A stretch of DNA of 64,000 nt, taken from the NCBI GenBank assembly GCA_034008185.1, contig CM067083.1, positions 119,000,837 to 119,064,836 of the forward strand. The letters run 5' to 3'. The first letter of the stretch is position 1; the number at the start of each line of letters is the position of its first letter. This document shows positions 1 through 13,500 of this stretch, piece by piece. This DNA is from Gorsachius magnificus. Lineage: Eukaryota; Chordata; Aves; Pelecaniformes; Ardeidae. The position numbers were made by a program, and so were the translations under genes. Under the pieces are notes generated by a model. That model ran no database searches. It had not been told where the DNA came from and saw only the letters and a program-made list of their open reading frames with translations.

Positions 1-2867
1 AATGGGCCCTGGCACTGCTTAGTTTACTAGGATATTCATATCCACAGCTCAACACCCATCACAACAGTGGCTAGGAACCTTCAGTGGTTCACCAAATAGA
101 CCTGGTGATCCCAAGTTGACAAGAGACTTACGGCCCTGCTGGACCTAAGCCATTTGAGAAGCATCCCATAGGAGCTCTGTGGCAGAGGCAGGAACAGGAC
201 CAGATCCCCTCCAGGCATTATTCAAACACTTCACACTCCTGCAGCCACTGCCTCACTGGTTTTGGTTTGGGTTTTGGTTTGTGGGTTTTGTTTGCTTCGG
301 TTTGTTTTTTTTTTTTTTTTAATTCTGCATTAGTCTTTAAAAGACAGAAAGAAAAAAGATGGACTGAGACATTTTGCTTGGACCATGACCATTTGGTTTG
401 CTCTTCATGAAACATGTTCTCTCATTTCCTATTATAAATATCTTTAGGCAATGCAGCTTGTAGGAATAATAAAGTACTTCGTCTTGAGACTCTTTTCCTA
501 GGTAATAAATTCATTAGTTTTCATGCTCCTTTTTACCTCTTGTTAAAACCACCATGCCCTTCATGTCATTAAACAGCCACCAACACCACTGGGTGAGATT
601 TATTGCATATCTCTTGATTTCGTGTTAGTACCAAGAAATAAAATCCTGAAGTTGATGGCTCTTTGCTCCTTTCCATCAGTTTCTGTAGCAGTTTCTCTTA
701 CTGCATTCAGCCCTGTCCTCACAGGACTCACAGCAAAGGCCATCTCAGGCCATCTCCGAAAAGGCAGACTACAGCTGACAAAATTAGCAGAGCTGGCCTG
801 CAATAAAGGAGAAGCAGGAAGCCTCTTAGGAGGACATTTTATGAAGGTGGTGTCTTCTACAAGACCTATAGTATTGCCTTTCCATTCTGAACCTGTCTCT
901 GCAAACAGAAGATAACACTGCCGTGTGGCACCACCCTCTGATTTGGGCTAAATAACAACACTACTGTCCATTCTCAATGAGGAGGGGAAATAACCCAAGG
1001 CAAGTATCCAAGATGTTGTCAGGCCAAGGACTGGTACCATCTATTTTCTTACTGGGATTCCTGTGCTTAGGAGTGTCTTTTCCAGCTGCCTTTGGATCTG
1101 TAGCATTAAAAATACATTGCATCAGCTTCCCCAGTCAGCTTGAACACCCACGGGATAGATATGGTCTCTGCATAAAGCCCATAGGGAGGACGTGGGTAGC
1201 AGGTATAATTTATGGTTCCACACATCTCCATCGAGACATGGGTTGTAGCTGATACCTTTGTTTTCAAAGTACTTTTCCAAATAGGCAGGGACATGAAAAC
1301 AAAGACATATGGTGATGGAAGAAATGAATATTCATTCTTAGCCTTTTATGATAGTGGGAAGCACAGTAACAAGAGCTGGAAAGATGGGGTTTAATTTTTG
1401 CAGAAGTGATAAGGAGAAACACATGTGGGAGCACATTTGTTTCATTTTTTCACTCATCTGAGGTAGCTTCCTCAGCCATTTCCATTTTCTCCAGCTGAAT
1501 CAATATTTTCTCTCTCACAAAAGAAAACAAAACCACAACTTAACCTCCCCACCCACACAAAACTTATTACTTAACTGCCTGCTGCTCCCAGCTATCTTTG
1601 CAAGCTCTCTTCTCTCAGCATTTTCATTTTTCAGTCCTCTCAAGAAATATAATGCATTAGCATATGCATTTCATGATGCTCTTACTTTTCACAGATCTCG
1701 CAGCTCCTCGCTAACGCTGGAGGCTTTTATCAGGTAGCAGTGTAAATTAGCTATAGTTGCTTAGAAAATGGCAAGTATATTTTTGCAACCAAAAAAAAAA
1801 CAAAACCCTCTAAATGGGCAAAACCTGTTTATTTCATTCCAATAAATTTCCAAGAAAGCTTCTGATTTTTTGGTGAAAAACTGAAATTTAAAAAGATTTG
1901 CAGAATTAATTAGGGAAAAAAGTATTTAAAATCTGCTCCCAAAAGTCTGATTTTTGAATCGACAGTTTTAGCTATTCAAAAGTAAGAGAACGTGTTTGTT
2001 GTAGGAAAAACAAAACAATCCACTAAATGTAGAGGAAAACAGTGGGTTTATGTCCAATATTTTTTCAAAATTCGTTTTTCATATGTGAAATTGTTGACTG
2101 ATTATATTCAACAAATATTAACCCTTTGAAAACCCTGGCTTGGCAGTCTTTAATTATGTCAGTAATATTTTAGCAACTTCACCAAACTGCCCTGTAGCTA
2201 CTTAAGGAAGTAACCTAACTGGGGGAATAAAACTTTTATAATAAAGCTGAACATTTGAAAATATATCAATACATAGGGGATCTGATACTTGCTTCCTCCT
2301 GTACAAGGGTTTGAAAGGCACTTTAGCATCTACTCCTTTTGTTATTCCCACTACAGACTCCCGTGTCTTTACCAACAGCCTGACTGTCCATGCTTCTCAC
2401 CAATCCCAGGTGTTTCTGTTCAAAATCTCCAGAGTCTATGGGTGAAGGCTTCTCGTCCTACAGGGCCTGACATCCTCCTCAAGAGGCACCTCTGTGGTTC
2501 ATACCCTCCGTTTCTGCAGCTGGCAGGGTTTTCTCAACTATTTTCAAAACCACCACATCATAGCACGAAAACAAAACAGCAAGTTCAACCACAGTAACCA
2601 CAGTTGTTTTTTTTTCCCCTGAAGGTTCACCCAGTTCTCACATCCTTTCCCCAGTGCCCTCATCCCCCAGTGTTATGTGCAGATCCCCTCTGCCTCCCCC
2701 TTTCCCCTCCTGCCTGGCCCCTGTGTCGTTCTGGCCTTGCAGTTTGAGAAGTTCAGAACTTAACTGAGAATTGCTAAGACGGGATTTTCACTTAAAATCC
2801 ACACTTCTAAAACTAAATTCACTGTCACACTAGAGTTTTTCTTTGCCAGTTTGATGGAGAAGATCGT
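1..2867. other. 5' distal flank, no gene recognised
   Basis: Non-coding flank upstream of PTCHD4. All open frames here are under about 105 codons and none resembles a known protein. A 20-base T run lies near 301-320. The stretch from about 1740 to 2270 is AT-rich with several A/T runs. I see no RNA gene, splice pattern or repeat family. Confidence 0.6.
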
Positions 2868-2959
2868 AGAATCATAGAATCATAAAATGGTTTGGGTTGG
2901 AAGGGACCCCTAGAGGTCATCTAGTCCAACCCCCCTGCAGTGAGCAGGGACACCACTAA
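2868..2959 (-). mobile_element. CR1 LINE, 3'-end fragment
   Basis: Read on the minus strand, this is the extreme 3' end of a CR1 retrotransposon. It contains the TGCAGGGGGGTTGGACTAGA block, then GACCTCTAGGGGTCC, then CCTTCCAACCCAAA, and ends in ATTCTATG-type units, here slightly mutated. Only about 90 bp remain, so it is a strongly 5'-truncated and probably old insertion. The same block recurs near 41.4, 43.4, 46.4 and 58.2 kb in this window, which supports the call. It carries no coding capacity. Confidence 0.9.
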
Positions 2960-5869
2960 TCCTGTAAATGTATGAACATGAACTGCCAGTCCGTCTGAAG
3001 TCTGGTTTTTTTACTCATATACATAGTGTCTGTGGTTATTCCAAATTATTCTTCTGGTTTTTCACTATTTAATATCTTCTTGTACCATTAATTTTTACTA
3101 CATCCACCCAGCTATTAAACCGTAACAACCCAAGGTCACTATGTCAATAGGACTCTTTGTAGCTTTACTTGCTTGTGAATCAACGTATGGCGACCTGGCT
3201 CTTGGGCACCCAGCTCTATCTTCTTCAATACCTAAGCAGTACAACCCCTCGAGCCCACTGATAATTTTTATTTAGACTATTGACAAGTTTACTGTGTCTC
3301 AGTAACCCTCCGAGCTGAACACAGTCCTCCAGCACAGCCACGCCAGAGTCATGCAGAGGGACTGTTCCCTCCCCCTGCTTTAGGATATCTCTGCAAGTAA
3401 CTTTGTATTGCTTTGACTTTCTGCTGTGTAATGGTTTTTCCAAAAACATGTCTACCTTGCCCTGTGCTGTAATACTTTTTTTTTTTTTTTTTTGTGCTGA
3501 ATCATTTGTTCCCAAAGTTGCCTCCTTTCTGGGAGTAGGCAACTCCAGTTATTTTCCCCAGATACAGTTGCATTTTTTTCCAAGCTGAATCTTGTTTCAA
3601 ATATTTCTCAGTGTTTCGCAACTCTCTCTGGTTTGTTACTTCTCTGGGCTCCAGACTCTGTGAGCCATCATTCAGTTCCCCAGCTAACACCCCTGAGATG
3701 CTGGTTATTCCCCTTTAAAGAGGATTCACTGGATGACACCAAGGAGGATATAAATACCAGCATACCCCAACACCGTTCTCAGAAAAGGTGCTGATGCCCT
3801 GCTTGTTTCTGAGACGTACTTCAAACTGGTTTTTTAGATCCTCCATGGATTTTGCCATTTGAGATGACCAAAATAATGCATTGGTTGCTTTATCATCCAC
3901 ATTACCTGTGGGGGCACCAATGCCAGACCACACTTTGTTATTGTGTGCTCCAACGGACAGGCAAGACCACCTGCCAGTGCCCTTTGGCAACATTGCTTTA
4001 TTTTTCTGCTCCGAAAGGAAGCAGCATGTGCTCGGTCACACCTTCCATTGCACATATTTCTTTGCCCTCTCTTTGCATGGTTCGTGCTTCAGCGATGCCA
4101 TGTCTGAATGCTCCACTGGCATGGAGCATTCAACAAGAAGTTGTCCAAGACCGGGAGAAGCGGCAGAAAAAAACATCCTTTGCCATATGTTATTTAGGCC
4201 CTAGAGGGACCTGCTTTCCAAGGGTGGTCCGGTCTGCTTGTATCATGCTCCTGAACTCTTCCTGTGGTCAACAGGAAGATCTGGCCAATCTCCTGAGCAA
4301 TGATCAGCGCTGTAGAGGGCTTACTGGGCAAGGCCACGGCAACCAAGAGAAGGGATTGCAGCTTTCTCCCTGCCAGACCAGGTACCGACACCGTATAAGC
4401 CACAGAAGCAATGAGTAGCACAGACCCAAAGGCTCCAGGCAGAGCTTCTGCAGCCTGTGCTGAAGCCCATGGTGCTAAGGTATCTCTGCCAGTAGCACCC
4501 ATGGCTTAGATATGGTGACATACTCTGCCATAAGCCTGCATGAGTAGAAATGAGGGATCAGGTTCTGACTTCCCACTCAAGGTCTCACGTGTGTAAGTAC
4601 AAAGGCTCAATAAAGCCTTTGCATTTAAACTTTATTCACTGGGAACACTCAACCATCAGCATAAGTGCATTGTAAAATAGACAAAGACCTGTAATTTGTA
4701 CCAATGGAATTTAGCATTTCCTGAGGTTGTTGAGGCAGATTTCCATCACAGGCAATGCTTTAAGATGAGCAAATAGGAGGTTGGTAGGGTCTTTTCTACA
4801 GAATTTTGCACCTTCGGCCTTTCCTTCTTGTTGTCTGTAAGAACTCCAGCCTGCAATTGTAAGCACCTCCAGATCAGCAGTATCTAGGCCACTAAATAAA
4901 ACCAGCCTGAATCTGAAAGGCATAATGTGCTTGCAGCACCCATTCAATTTGCAGCACCCATTCAAATGTCTAAAAAATAAGCCAGTTTTACCAAGGCAGT
5001 TGCGAATCTTAGCCACTGAATTCAGTCAGGTAGGTTTCCAGTCCAATGCTCACAGCAGCTCTGTTGTATCCTTTGGAAAAATTTCATGTTTCTGCACTTC
5101 TGCAGGACCTCAGGCTCCCAATCCAAATTCCTGTCTCTGCGACCTAACACAAGCCCTCCAAAGCCCTCAAAGATGGGCTCCTCCTTTGTATGTCCTGTTC
5201 ATCCACACAGAAGTGTGTGTGTGGGTGTCAGCAGGAAAGGGAGTGCTGAATATGCCAGTTTTCCCCAACACTGCTAACTATCTCAAGCTGAGCATCGCCC
5301 GCTCTCTGTCTAGTCCTGGATCGGGCAGAGTCTGCTAACCGACAGTCTCCAGCTCCCCAGTTTCCACTCTCCCTCCTCCAGTTTCAGTGAGGATTTGTAA
5401 TGGAAGAACCTTGCTCTCTCAGGCTTTGCACAACGTCCTTGGTCCCGTCCCCAAATAAATCAATTTCTGCTTGACAAAACTAGCAAAAATACAGCAGGAG
5501 TTTGGTGGAGGGGGGACACATCGAGCAGAGGTCTCCATTCTGGGGGGGTTGCTTTTGAATTACATTTCTGTGATTCAGACTTGCGAGCTTGGTACAAAGC
5601 TCCTGCGAAGCAAGCTGGCCTTGTCTCCTGCCTTACCTGCAAGGGGCTGTCAGGTCTGCTAGGGCTGGATGTGCTGTCCCAAGCAGCGCTGGTTGGAGCT
5701 CCAGCTTGCTGCCGGGAGAGTTGGTGGGCAGCCCTCCTGCTGCCACCGCACGCGTTTCTCTGCTGCTCTTCTTTGGTCCGGGGGAGCTGCAGGATTTTTC
5801 TCTTCTTATGTAATGGCCTGCCGGTGGCTTTCCTTGGAAAAAAAAAAAAACCCTTCTTTTTCAGCTTGG
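2960..5869. other. 5' proximal flank, no gene recognised
   Basis: Upstream flank between the CR1 fragment and the CpG island. It holds a T17 run near 3477-3493, a short tandem duplication at 4931-4966, and overlapping open frames on both strands between about 3715 and 4502 (longest 188 codons on + at 3852-4418). None of these matches a family I know. A canonical AATAAA polyadenylation word lies near 4609, but no gene can be tied to it. Confidence 0.5.
4931..4966. repeat. 18-bp tandem duplication
   Basis: Two adjacent 18-bp units that differ only at the last base. The core is TTGCAGCACCCATTCAA. It looks like a simple replication-slippage duplication with no evident function. Confidence 0.85.
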
Positions 5870-6032
5870 AGGGTGTCAGGAGCCCCGTCCTACCTCTGGC
5901 TTGGGGTCACTGCTCAGGGAGCTGCTGGCCGCGGGGGGGCCAGCAGCCAGGCTGCCGGGGAGCAGAAGGGAGCAGCTCTCTCCCCCCTTCCTCCCCTCGC
6001 CCCAAGCCCCCCCCCGCCCCGGGAGCCACCTG

Positions 6033-6048
6033 CCCCCCCCCCCCCCCC
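6033..6048. repeat. C16 homopolymer in the CpG island
   Basis: An uninterrupted run of 16 C, close to further C7-C8 runs at about 6006-6015. The opposite strand is a G run that could join a G-quadruplex. Such runs are also prone to length error in assemblies. Confidence 0.9.
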
Positions 6049-6314
6049 GCCCCGTGGGAGCAAGGGGCAGCTCCGCCTGGGACACCTCGGGCTGCAAATG
6101 GGAGAAAAAGGAGCGGTGGCAATTTGGGCTGGGAGCTTTGCCTGGAGCGGTGCGTGTGTCCCCCCCTCTCCAAGGGCCACAGAGCGGCTGGGGCAGGGCT
6201 GGGCGAGGCGCGGGGGGGGATGCAGCAGCCGTGGGACCGGGGGACGGAGCGCGGCGGCGGCTGCTGGCGCTGTTGGAAAGCGCTTGCAAAGTCTCCGGGC
6301 ACAGCTCTCCCCCC

Positions 6315-6346
6315 TTTTTTTTGTTTTTTTTTTTTTTTGGGGGGGG
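6315..6346. repeat. T-run / G-run tract in the promoter
   Basis: Eight T, one G, fifteen T, then eight G in immediate succession within the CpG island. This is low-complexity DNA with no coding content. Confidence 0.9.
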
Positions 6347-6628
6347 CGAGGGAGGGGCACGTGGGGTCGGGGGACCTTAAAATGCAGCATCATCCTCCTG
6401 CCCCGGCAACCGTGTGCCCGTGTGTGGAGGGGTGGAGGGAGGAGGGGGAGCAACGGCGCGTTGCAGCGCCGGGGGGGGCGGCCCCGGGGGAGCGGTGCCC
6501 GGCGCGGGGTTGCGCGGAGCGGCGGCGGGCGCGGAGCGGGCACTGCGGAGCCGGCAGCGCGGCCGGTGCAAGGGCTGAGCCTCGGCGGGGAAAGGGGGGC
6601 AGCCGGGTGGGGGCGATGCTAGTTGTCT

Positions 6629-6710
6629 GGGGGGGGGAAGGGGAAAAAAAAAAAAAAAAAAAAGAGAGCGAGGAAAGAAAAAAGCAGGGAGGACCCCCCC
6701 CCCCCCCCCC
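6629..6710. repeat. G9 / A20 / C17 homopolymer block just upstream of PTCHD4 start
   Basis: A G9 run (6629-6637) is followed by GGGG, then A20 (6644-6663), a purine-only stretch to about 6693 broken only by isolated C residues, and a C17 run (6694-6710). The near-pure purine strand could form triplex or quadruplex structures. If transcription starts upstream, this block lies in the 5'UTR. Confidence 0.9.
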
Positions 6711-6736
6711 TCCCTGCCCGGTCCCTTCCCCCCCGG

Positions 6737-6768
6737 CACACACACACTCACACACCCGCACACACACC
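6737..6768. repeat. imperfect (CA)n microsatellite
   Basis: CA dinucleotides interrupted by single T or CCG changes, about 32 bp, between the C17 run and the GA-rich leader. It is probably length-polymorphic and likely lies in the 5'UTR or core promoter of PTCHD4. Confidence 0.8.
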
Positions 6769-6860
6769 CCCCATTGATCAATATTTGGCTGTCTTGCTGC
6801 AACTTGCTGCAGTCTTTTAAAGGAGTAGTAGAGAGAGAGGGAGAGAGAAAGGGGAACTGA

Positions 6861-7547
<687 letters not shown>

Positions 7548-10500
7548 TAAGCAGCAAAGAGAAATATAATCATATCTATCTCTCTCTATCTAAATGTGTG
7601 TGATCTGGGCTTTCCTCGGGAAGCAGCTGAAACCGGTGCCTCGCTATTGTTCTGTACGAGGAGGGAGGGGGGGGACTGAACGCCAACGACCAGGAGAAGA
7701 AGGGAGTGGAGAACAGCTTCGGGACTGGGAGACCTTGCAATGACTTGAAGGGTTAATCCAGAGGGGAAAAGGGACAGGAGGTCTTGGGATGGTGGTGGTG
7801 GTGGTGAGAGTTGGGGTTTCCCTATCACCTTCTCCAGCCCTACTGCCGTGGTGGGATAATTTGTCTTTAATATGGCCAGAAAAGGCTTTCCTCAAACGCA
7901 CAGCGAGCTCCTGTATCTCCCTGCCTCTGCGAGTGTTGTAGGAGCAGCGGGAGGTTTGGGCCAGAAGCGATTTCAAGTGTCCTGCCTTCTTTTTCTTTAC
8001 CTGCATGCAAAGAAGGGGAAGGGAGGTGGAATTTTTTCTCTCGGTGTGAAAATAATTAACTCTGCTGCTGATGGATGGGCTGGAGTTTTGGGACGGATCC
8101 CATCAGCTTAAAGGCTTCCAGCAAAGGCGAAACAAGGTAAAAGGTGAAAGAAGTTTCAGTTCTTCCAATTAAAAGAATGAACAATTTGTCACAAATTATC
8201 TCGGGAATCTTTCCCTGGCAGCCAAGTACCCATCTGCTTTCTCTGTCAGCTGGAGCAGTCCAGTTCACCAGGACTAACTTGCTATGAGCAAATGTGGTGC
8301 AAAGTTCTCAGGCGGCTGCTGAAAGAAGTTTCTGCTAATTAAAGGGTATCTGCATGCTCCCCCAGGCATTGCACCAGAGGCAGGATTTATTTAATAAAGT
8401 GTAACAAACTGCCTAGCACACTCGTTACTCATGGCTCAGGTCCTAAAACAGAGAGACCTTGTAAACCAGGGGTTACCTGTCCCCCTTTTTTCAAAGAGAT
8501 CCTCAGGGATGAGCGAGGGAGCGCTCTTGCAAGTACCGGCCAGATCCTGAACTTATAATTTGTTTCTTACTGTTCATTTAGCAGGAAAAAAAGTAAAGCC
8601 CGTTCCCTGCCCCAAAAACCGAAGCAGAGACATAGATTGAGTTTATTGGGCTTTTTGCTTCAATAAAAGGGCCAGGTGGGCCAGGTGGGGTTTGGTCCCG
8701 TTGCTCTGGATGTTACAGTAGTTGCTTTGTGCAGAGTTGTGGCTGATGAGTTGAGTGTGTGGAAATGAAAAGGTGTCCTTGCTGCTACTGGAAAGTCCCG
8801 AGTTCAAGGAATGCTCGGAAACACGAGTTATTCTGGATTAAATATCCCCGAACAAATTTTCACTTTTAGTTTGCTGTGAAGACAATCCTGCTGTTGCAGA
8901 ATTAAAATGATTTCTTTCCATTTTGCTTACTTTTAAAGTCAAGATTAAGCTAGTTCAGTGGAGAACACTGATAATCTGGGCTAACATAATTATAAACCAG
9001 CTTTATACAGAAATAAGTCATTCTACTCTCTCAATCCAGATTCATTTTCTTGTGCGGAGAAACCTTGACTGAGCTTGGCAAAACTAGGATGGGGTCACTT
9101 GCGATGTGCTTTTTTTTACTAGAAAAGTGCCTACAGCTCCTTTTTTTTTTTTTGAAGATAAAAGTGAAGGGGAAAATAGCCTGTTCTGGATTAGAGGTTT
9201 ATTGGAATAAGCGATGGGTAGATAATTAATACAGAGAAAGGTTTTCCCAAAGCATAGATACCTGACTCTGAACATTGCCAAATACCAGCCCAGCACCTCC
9301 AATCCCTCAAGCAGTTGTTGTGCATCATCTTCCAGATGAAGGAATAAATGCCCTTAAGTACCTGGGTTTAAGGCTGGACAGAGCAGACAGCTTTCTACCC
9401 ACTTCTCAGTGCGGGGAGGTAAAGCCTCCAAAATCTGTGGCTGCACTTTAGAGAAAAGCTGACAATTACAACCCTTTTCTGCAGATAGGGAGAGCCCCTG
9501 GTGTTACTGAGAAAGAGAAACACGCTTTACCACAGTTTTTCTTTTTCTGGTACAGTTAGGACTCTGTTGTGGGACCGTGGTCAGCCCTGAACCTGGACTG
9601 ACCTTCAGCTACGGCACATCCCCAGAGACTCACCTCCTCTGGTCTCTTTGGCTCCAGCTGCTGGGAATAAATTACTACTTGGTATAGATTAATTCACTCA
9701 GTGAGCCCCCTCTCTGTCATCTCTGTTGTCCCATCTACAGGGTTAGGAAGTTGTGGGCAAACATCTCTTGCTTTCCTTCAAGCCATGGCCAAAATATTGA
9801 TTTAATCCAGGCTTCCAGGCTTTTTACTGACCTCCCTCTGCACCTCTGAGCAAAGACTGTAGAAACCCAGACCTGTGTTGCTTGTTTTGGGGTGTCTGGA
9901 TGTGTTTAACCAGAAATACCTTGGATGCTGCACCCACTGGGGTAGATCAGTCTCTGGATATACAGCAAAGGGAACAACCCTTTGTGGCTGTAGCTAAGAG
10001 GTTTTTTATTTCTTTTTATTTGAGTCATGACATGAAGGAGTGGTTGTGGCTAGGCCTCAAGGGAATGCAATAAGAGGGTCAAAACTGTCTGGCCTAATTC
10101 AGTGTGGACCAGTGTTCATCACACTCACCGGTCCATGTCCGTGGGATCTTTCTCAGCTAAACTTCCCTGCACTATAAGGACCCACCAGGTTGCCTCACTT
10201 TCTCAAAGGACACATTGCTTGGTTAGTACTGGCAGATTTTGCTCTGTCTTTTTCTTTTAATAGTGCCTTCAGATTGAATAAAATTCTTCTAAGAACAATA
10301 CGGTTGGTTTACAAATCACAAAGATGTTCCAGATGTGTTTAGTCTGCAGCTGACATGGGTCAAGTGTCAACCTGTACTGGTTTGGGAACCACAATGACAA
10401 TGTTGAGCTGTTCCTACTGCCTTCTTCCCCATCTGGGAGCTGCAAAAACATCTTGTAGTTTTTGCTTTCCCCCAAATCTTGTGAGCAGCTCTCACTTTGC

Positions 10501-13500
10501 CCCTCTTCTTCTCTCCTGCTAGAGCCCACATTGGTTTGGTTCTCTCAGGTGAGGCTGGCTGAAGGCTGGCTGCGGGTGAGCTCTTGCCAAGTCTTTCACG
10601 GGAACTTTGTGGGAGCTGTGCAAGCAGGTTTCAGCAGACTGCTTGGTTTTGAAACAGCTGTTACTGGGCTGAAAAATCTAATGAAACTGCTTGGCTTTTC
10701 CTATGAAAATCTGGCTGTGAAGAGTAATGATTTTTTAATTGTTACTTGCTGTAGTGTTGCAAGAGCTTATAGCCTTGGATATATTTATTTTCACTGCCCC
10801 TCTCTAAGTTGGGAAGTCTTGGTTTCTCCACTCTCCAGAGGAGGAGCAGAGAGATGGCACTTACATCCAGGGAGCAGACTGCAGTGTGGTTTCAAAAGCC
10901 TGAGATGCATTTAAAATCCACTCTGGCAACACAGGGGTCATTGCAGGCTAGTTTACTCTTCTGAAAGGCTGAGCCAGGCTGTACAAAAATTCTTGCTCCC
11001 GTGGCTTTGGGGACACTCTCTAGCTTGTTCACAGTTATTGCTATGCTACGCTGCAGTCTGCAGCCCAGCCAGAAGTGTGACTTGCCCAAGGTCATGCAGA
11101 TAGACCATGGCAGAGGAGGAAAACAAAACTGGATGTATGAAGTCTTAATGAAGACTTTTGAGATACGTCCTGGAGCAAGATTTCTCGTGCTTTTCCTAGC
11201 CCAGGACAAAAACCCCATTGCTTGGGGTCTGGATTGTGCCCTAACCACATAGACTGGGCAAGTCTACTCTGAGCACTGACCCTCAGACATCAGACTGTTA
11301 AATCACAGGTTTTAACAAATCCCGGCATCACTTTTGTCAATTAAGACTTCCAGGACAGTGCCTGGGCATGGCTTGGGAGTCAGCATGGGAAAGGATCCAT
11401 TCCTGGTTGGTATATCTACTCCATTCTCCATTTGGGGGATAACAGTGTGTGTCTGCTTGGATGTGTTGTGCCCCGGCCCCCAGGGCCAGAGTATGGTCTG
11501 AGGCACATTTTATTTATTGGTATGGGGGATTACTTCTTGTGTACTATCAGATATGAGGAAGCAGATTGTTTTATGACCCTGATTTGCCAATAACCCCAGA
11601 AACTTCGCTGTCCTTATCAGGAAAAAAGAAAAAAAAAAAATCACTACAAAGAATGAGAATGATTTCTGAACAGGGTCCTCACCCGGAGGGGGAAAAAAAA
11701 AAAAAAGGCATGAAAGCACTTTTTCAGGTATTTTACCTTTACTGTTTCTTTTTGTGTTTATTTGCTATTTTATCTGAGAAAACAGAACTTACCTCTCTGA
11801 GAACAAAATGAATATGACAACTGCTGGTTAAAAGGAGCCTTTTGGAAGCAGATTGGTTTTTTGTAATACTGCTTTCAATTAATTAAGTATCAGTCATTTA
11901 TGAACACTAGGCTAAATAGCAGCAAATAAAACAGACATCTCTATTACCACATCTGTGATAAGCGCATCAGTTAGATATTGAATCCTTTATTGCTTAAATA
12001 GAAAAGTTACTTGCATTCTCTTAGTATCTTGAAACCTGTAATTGCAGATTTTCTCCTGGCCAGATTCTCAATTTTTCTCATGCTGGCAGCTGTACTTTTA
12101 AATAAGCCTTGCTCCCTTTGCATTCGTGGAGTCTTTCCCACTGATCTAAGATTAATTCCTCCTTACATGACCCTGAGAAATGACCACCTCCATAGGACAG
12201 AGAGGATATAAAACCAGAACCCACTTGCATCAGAGTAGACATCTGTGTACCAATAATATCCACAAACTGTTTATCTGTTCAGTAAAGTTGGTTCAAGTAT
12301 AAGATTACTCTGACTCCAAGGACCAGATGCTTCTTTAGAGGCACTGTGGCTCTGTTCCCATTTGTGGTACCACTTGTCCCAATCCAAGCCTGTGGCTTGG
12401 GATCCTCTGAAATGCTCTGTGTCTGGCAAAAGTTGCTAAGTCAAAGCAAAACAATAAAACACAAGCAAGGAGAGGATCAGAGGAGGAAGGCTGGAGGCTG
12501 CAGATAGTTTTCATCTCATCCTCTCCGATTAAGATAGGATTGGGCAGAGTAGCTGCTCAGTAGCATGAAAGCAAGCTGAGAATGTTTGAAGGCAAGTGGC
12601 CTCTTCTGGCTCACAGGTTGGGAAAACTTATTTGGAAAAGGAAAAAAAAAGACTGTCTTGTTCTTCCAACTGCGTTTCTGTACTGTCCAGCAGGACTAGG
12701 AAGAGCTCCTCACCCACCTCTCCTGGAGGGGCTGGCAGAGCTGGTGTCTGCAGCAGGTTAACCATGCCTTTATGGGGAGATGCCCCTGCAGCTATCAGCT
12801 CTTGAGGACATGATCAGACAGACTGCCTCCTCCATGTGGGCAAGAAATGAAGCATTTCCTTGTGTTTTTTAGGAAAATTCTCCACTCCTTCCTCTTCTTA
12901 GTACATTAGGAGCGGTCTCTTTTTAGCTCTGCTAGACCAGGTGTTAAGACAACCCTCTTGCCTAAAAGGAAGGCCAGACTATGAGCCCTGACTGCACCAG
13001 GGATGTGAAACCAGGTTAACCTGTATCAGGACAAGCTGTCCCAGCATAAACAAACAGCAGAAAGGCAGCAGAAACCTATCGAAGCAAAGAGGGGGTTTAG
13101 GGTGCTCTTTTTGCATTGTCGGTCTTTGGTTATGAACTTAACTTTCTTTACCCGTCTCTGGGGTAATGTCCACCTTTACCCGACCAGGGCTGTAGACAGC
13201 AGGTTGGCTGGGTGTGGGGCTCATTCCTTCCTATCAAGCAGCTGAGAGCAGGAACCATGTCAAAGTCTGCAAAGAAAACATTCTCCATTGACCTCTCAGA
13301 TGACCTTGGTCAGCTGCTTCATGCCTTTCCCTCCCAAAACTCTTCAATTTTGTCAGCACTTGCTGGGAGACATGGCCTTTTATGCAGTGCCAGGCCTTCT
13401 GGAGACCTTACCATGATGTGAATAATAATAAAGAAGCATAAATAATAAGAAGATTGTTTGGGTAGAGAGAAAACGAAGATGCAATTGCAAGCCCCTTCAG

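Noticed and set aside
410..419. A perfect p53 half-site word (AAACATGTTC) about 6.5 kb upstream of PTCHD4, considered because the human gene is reported to respond to p53
   Set aside because: A single half-site without a partner within 13 bp. Such words are common by chance, so it does not support a response element.
5581..6777. 398-codon plus-strand frame, and overlapping long frames on both strands, across the CpG island
   Set aside because: The translations are low-complexity Pro/Gly/Arg/Ala with homopolymer-encoded tracts, open on many frames at once. High GC removes stop codons, and no domain is visible.
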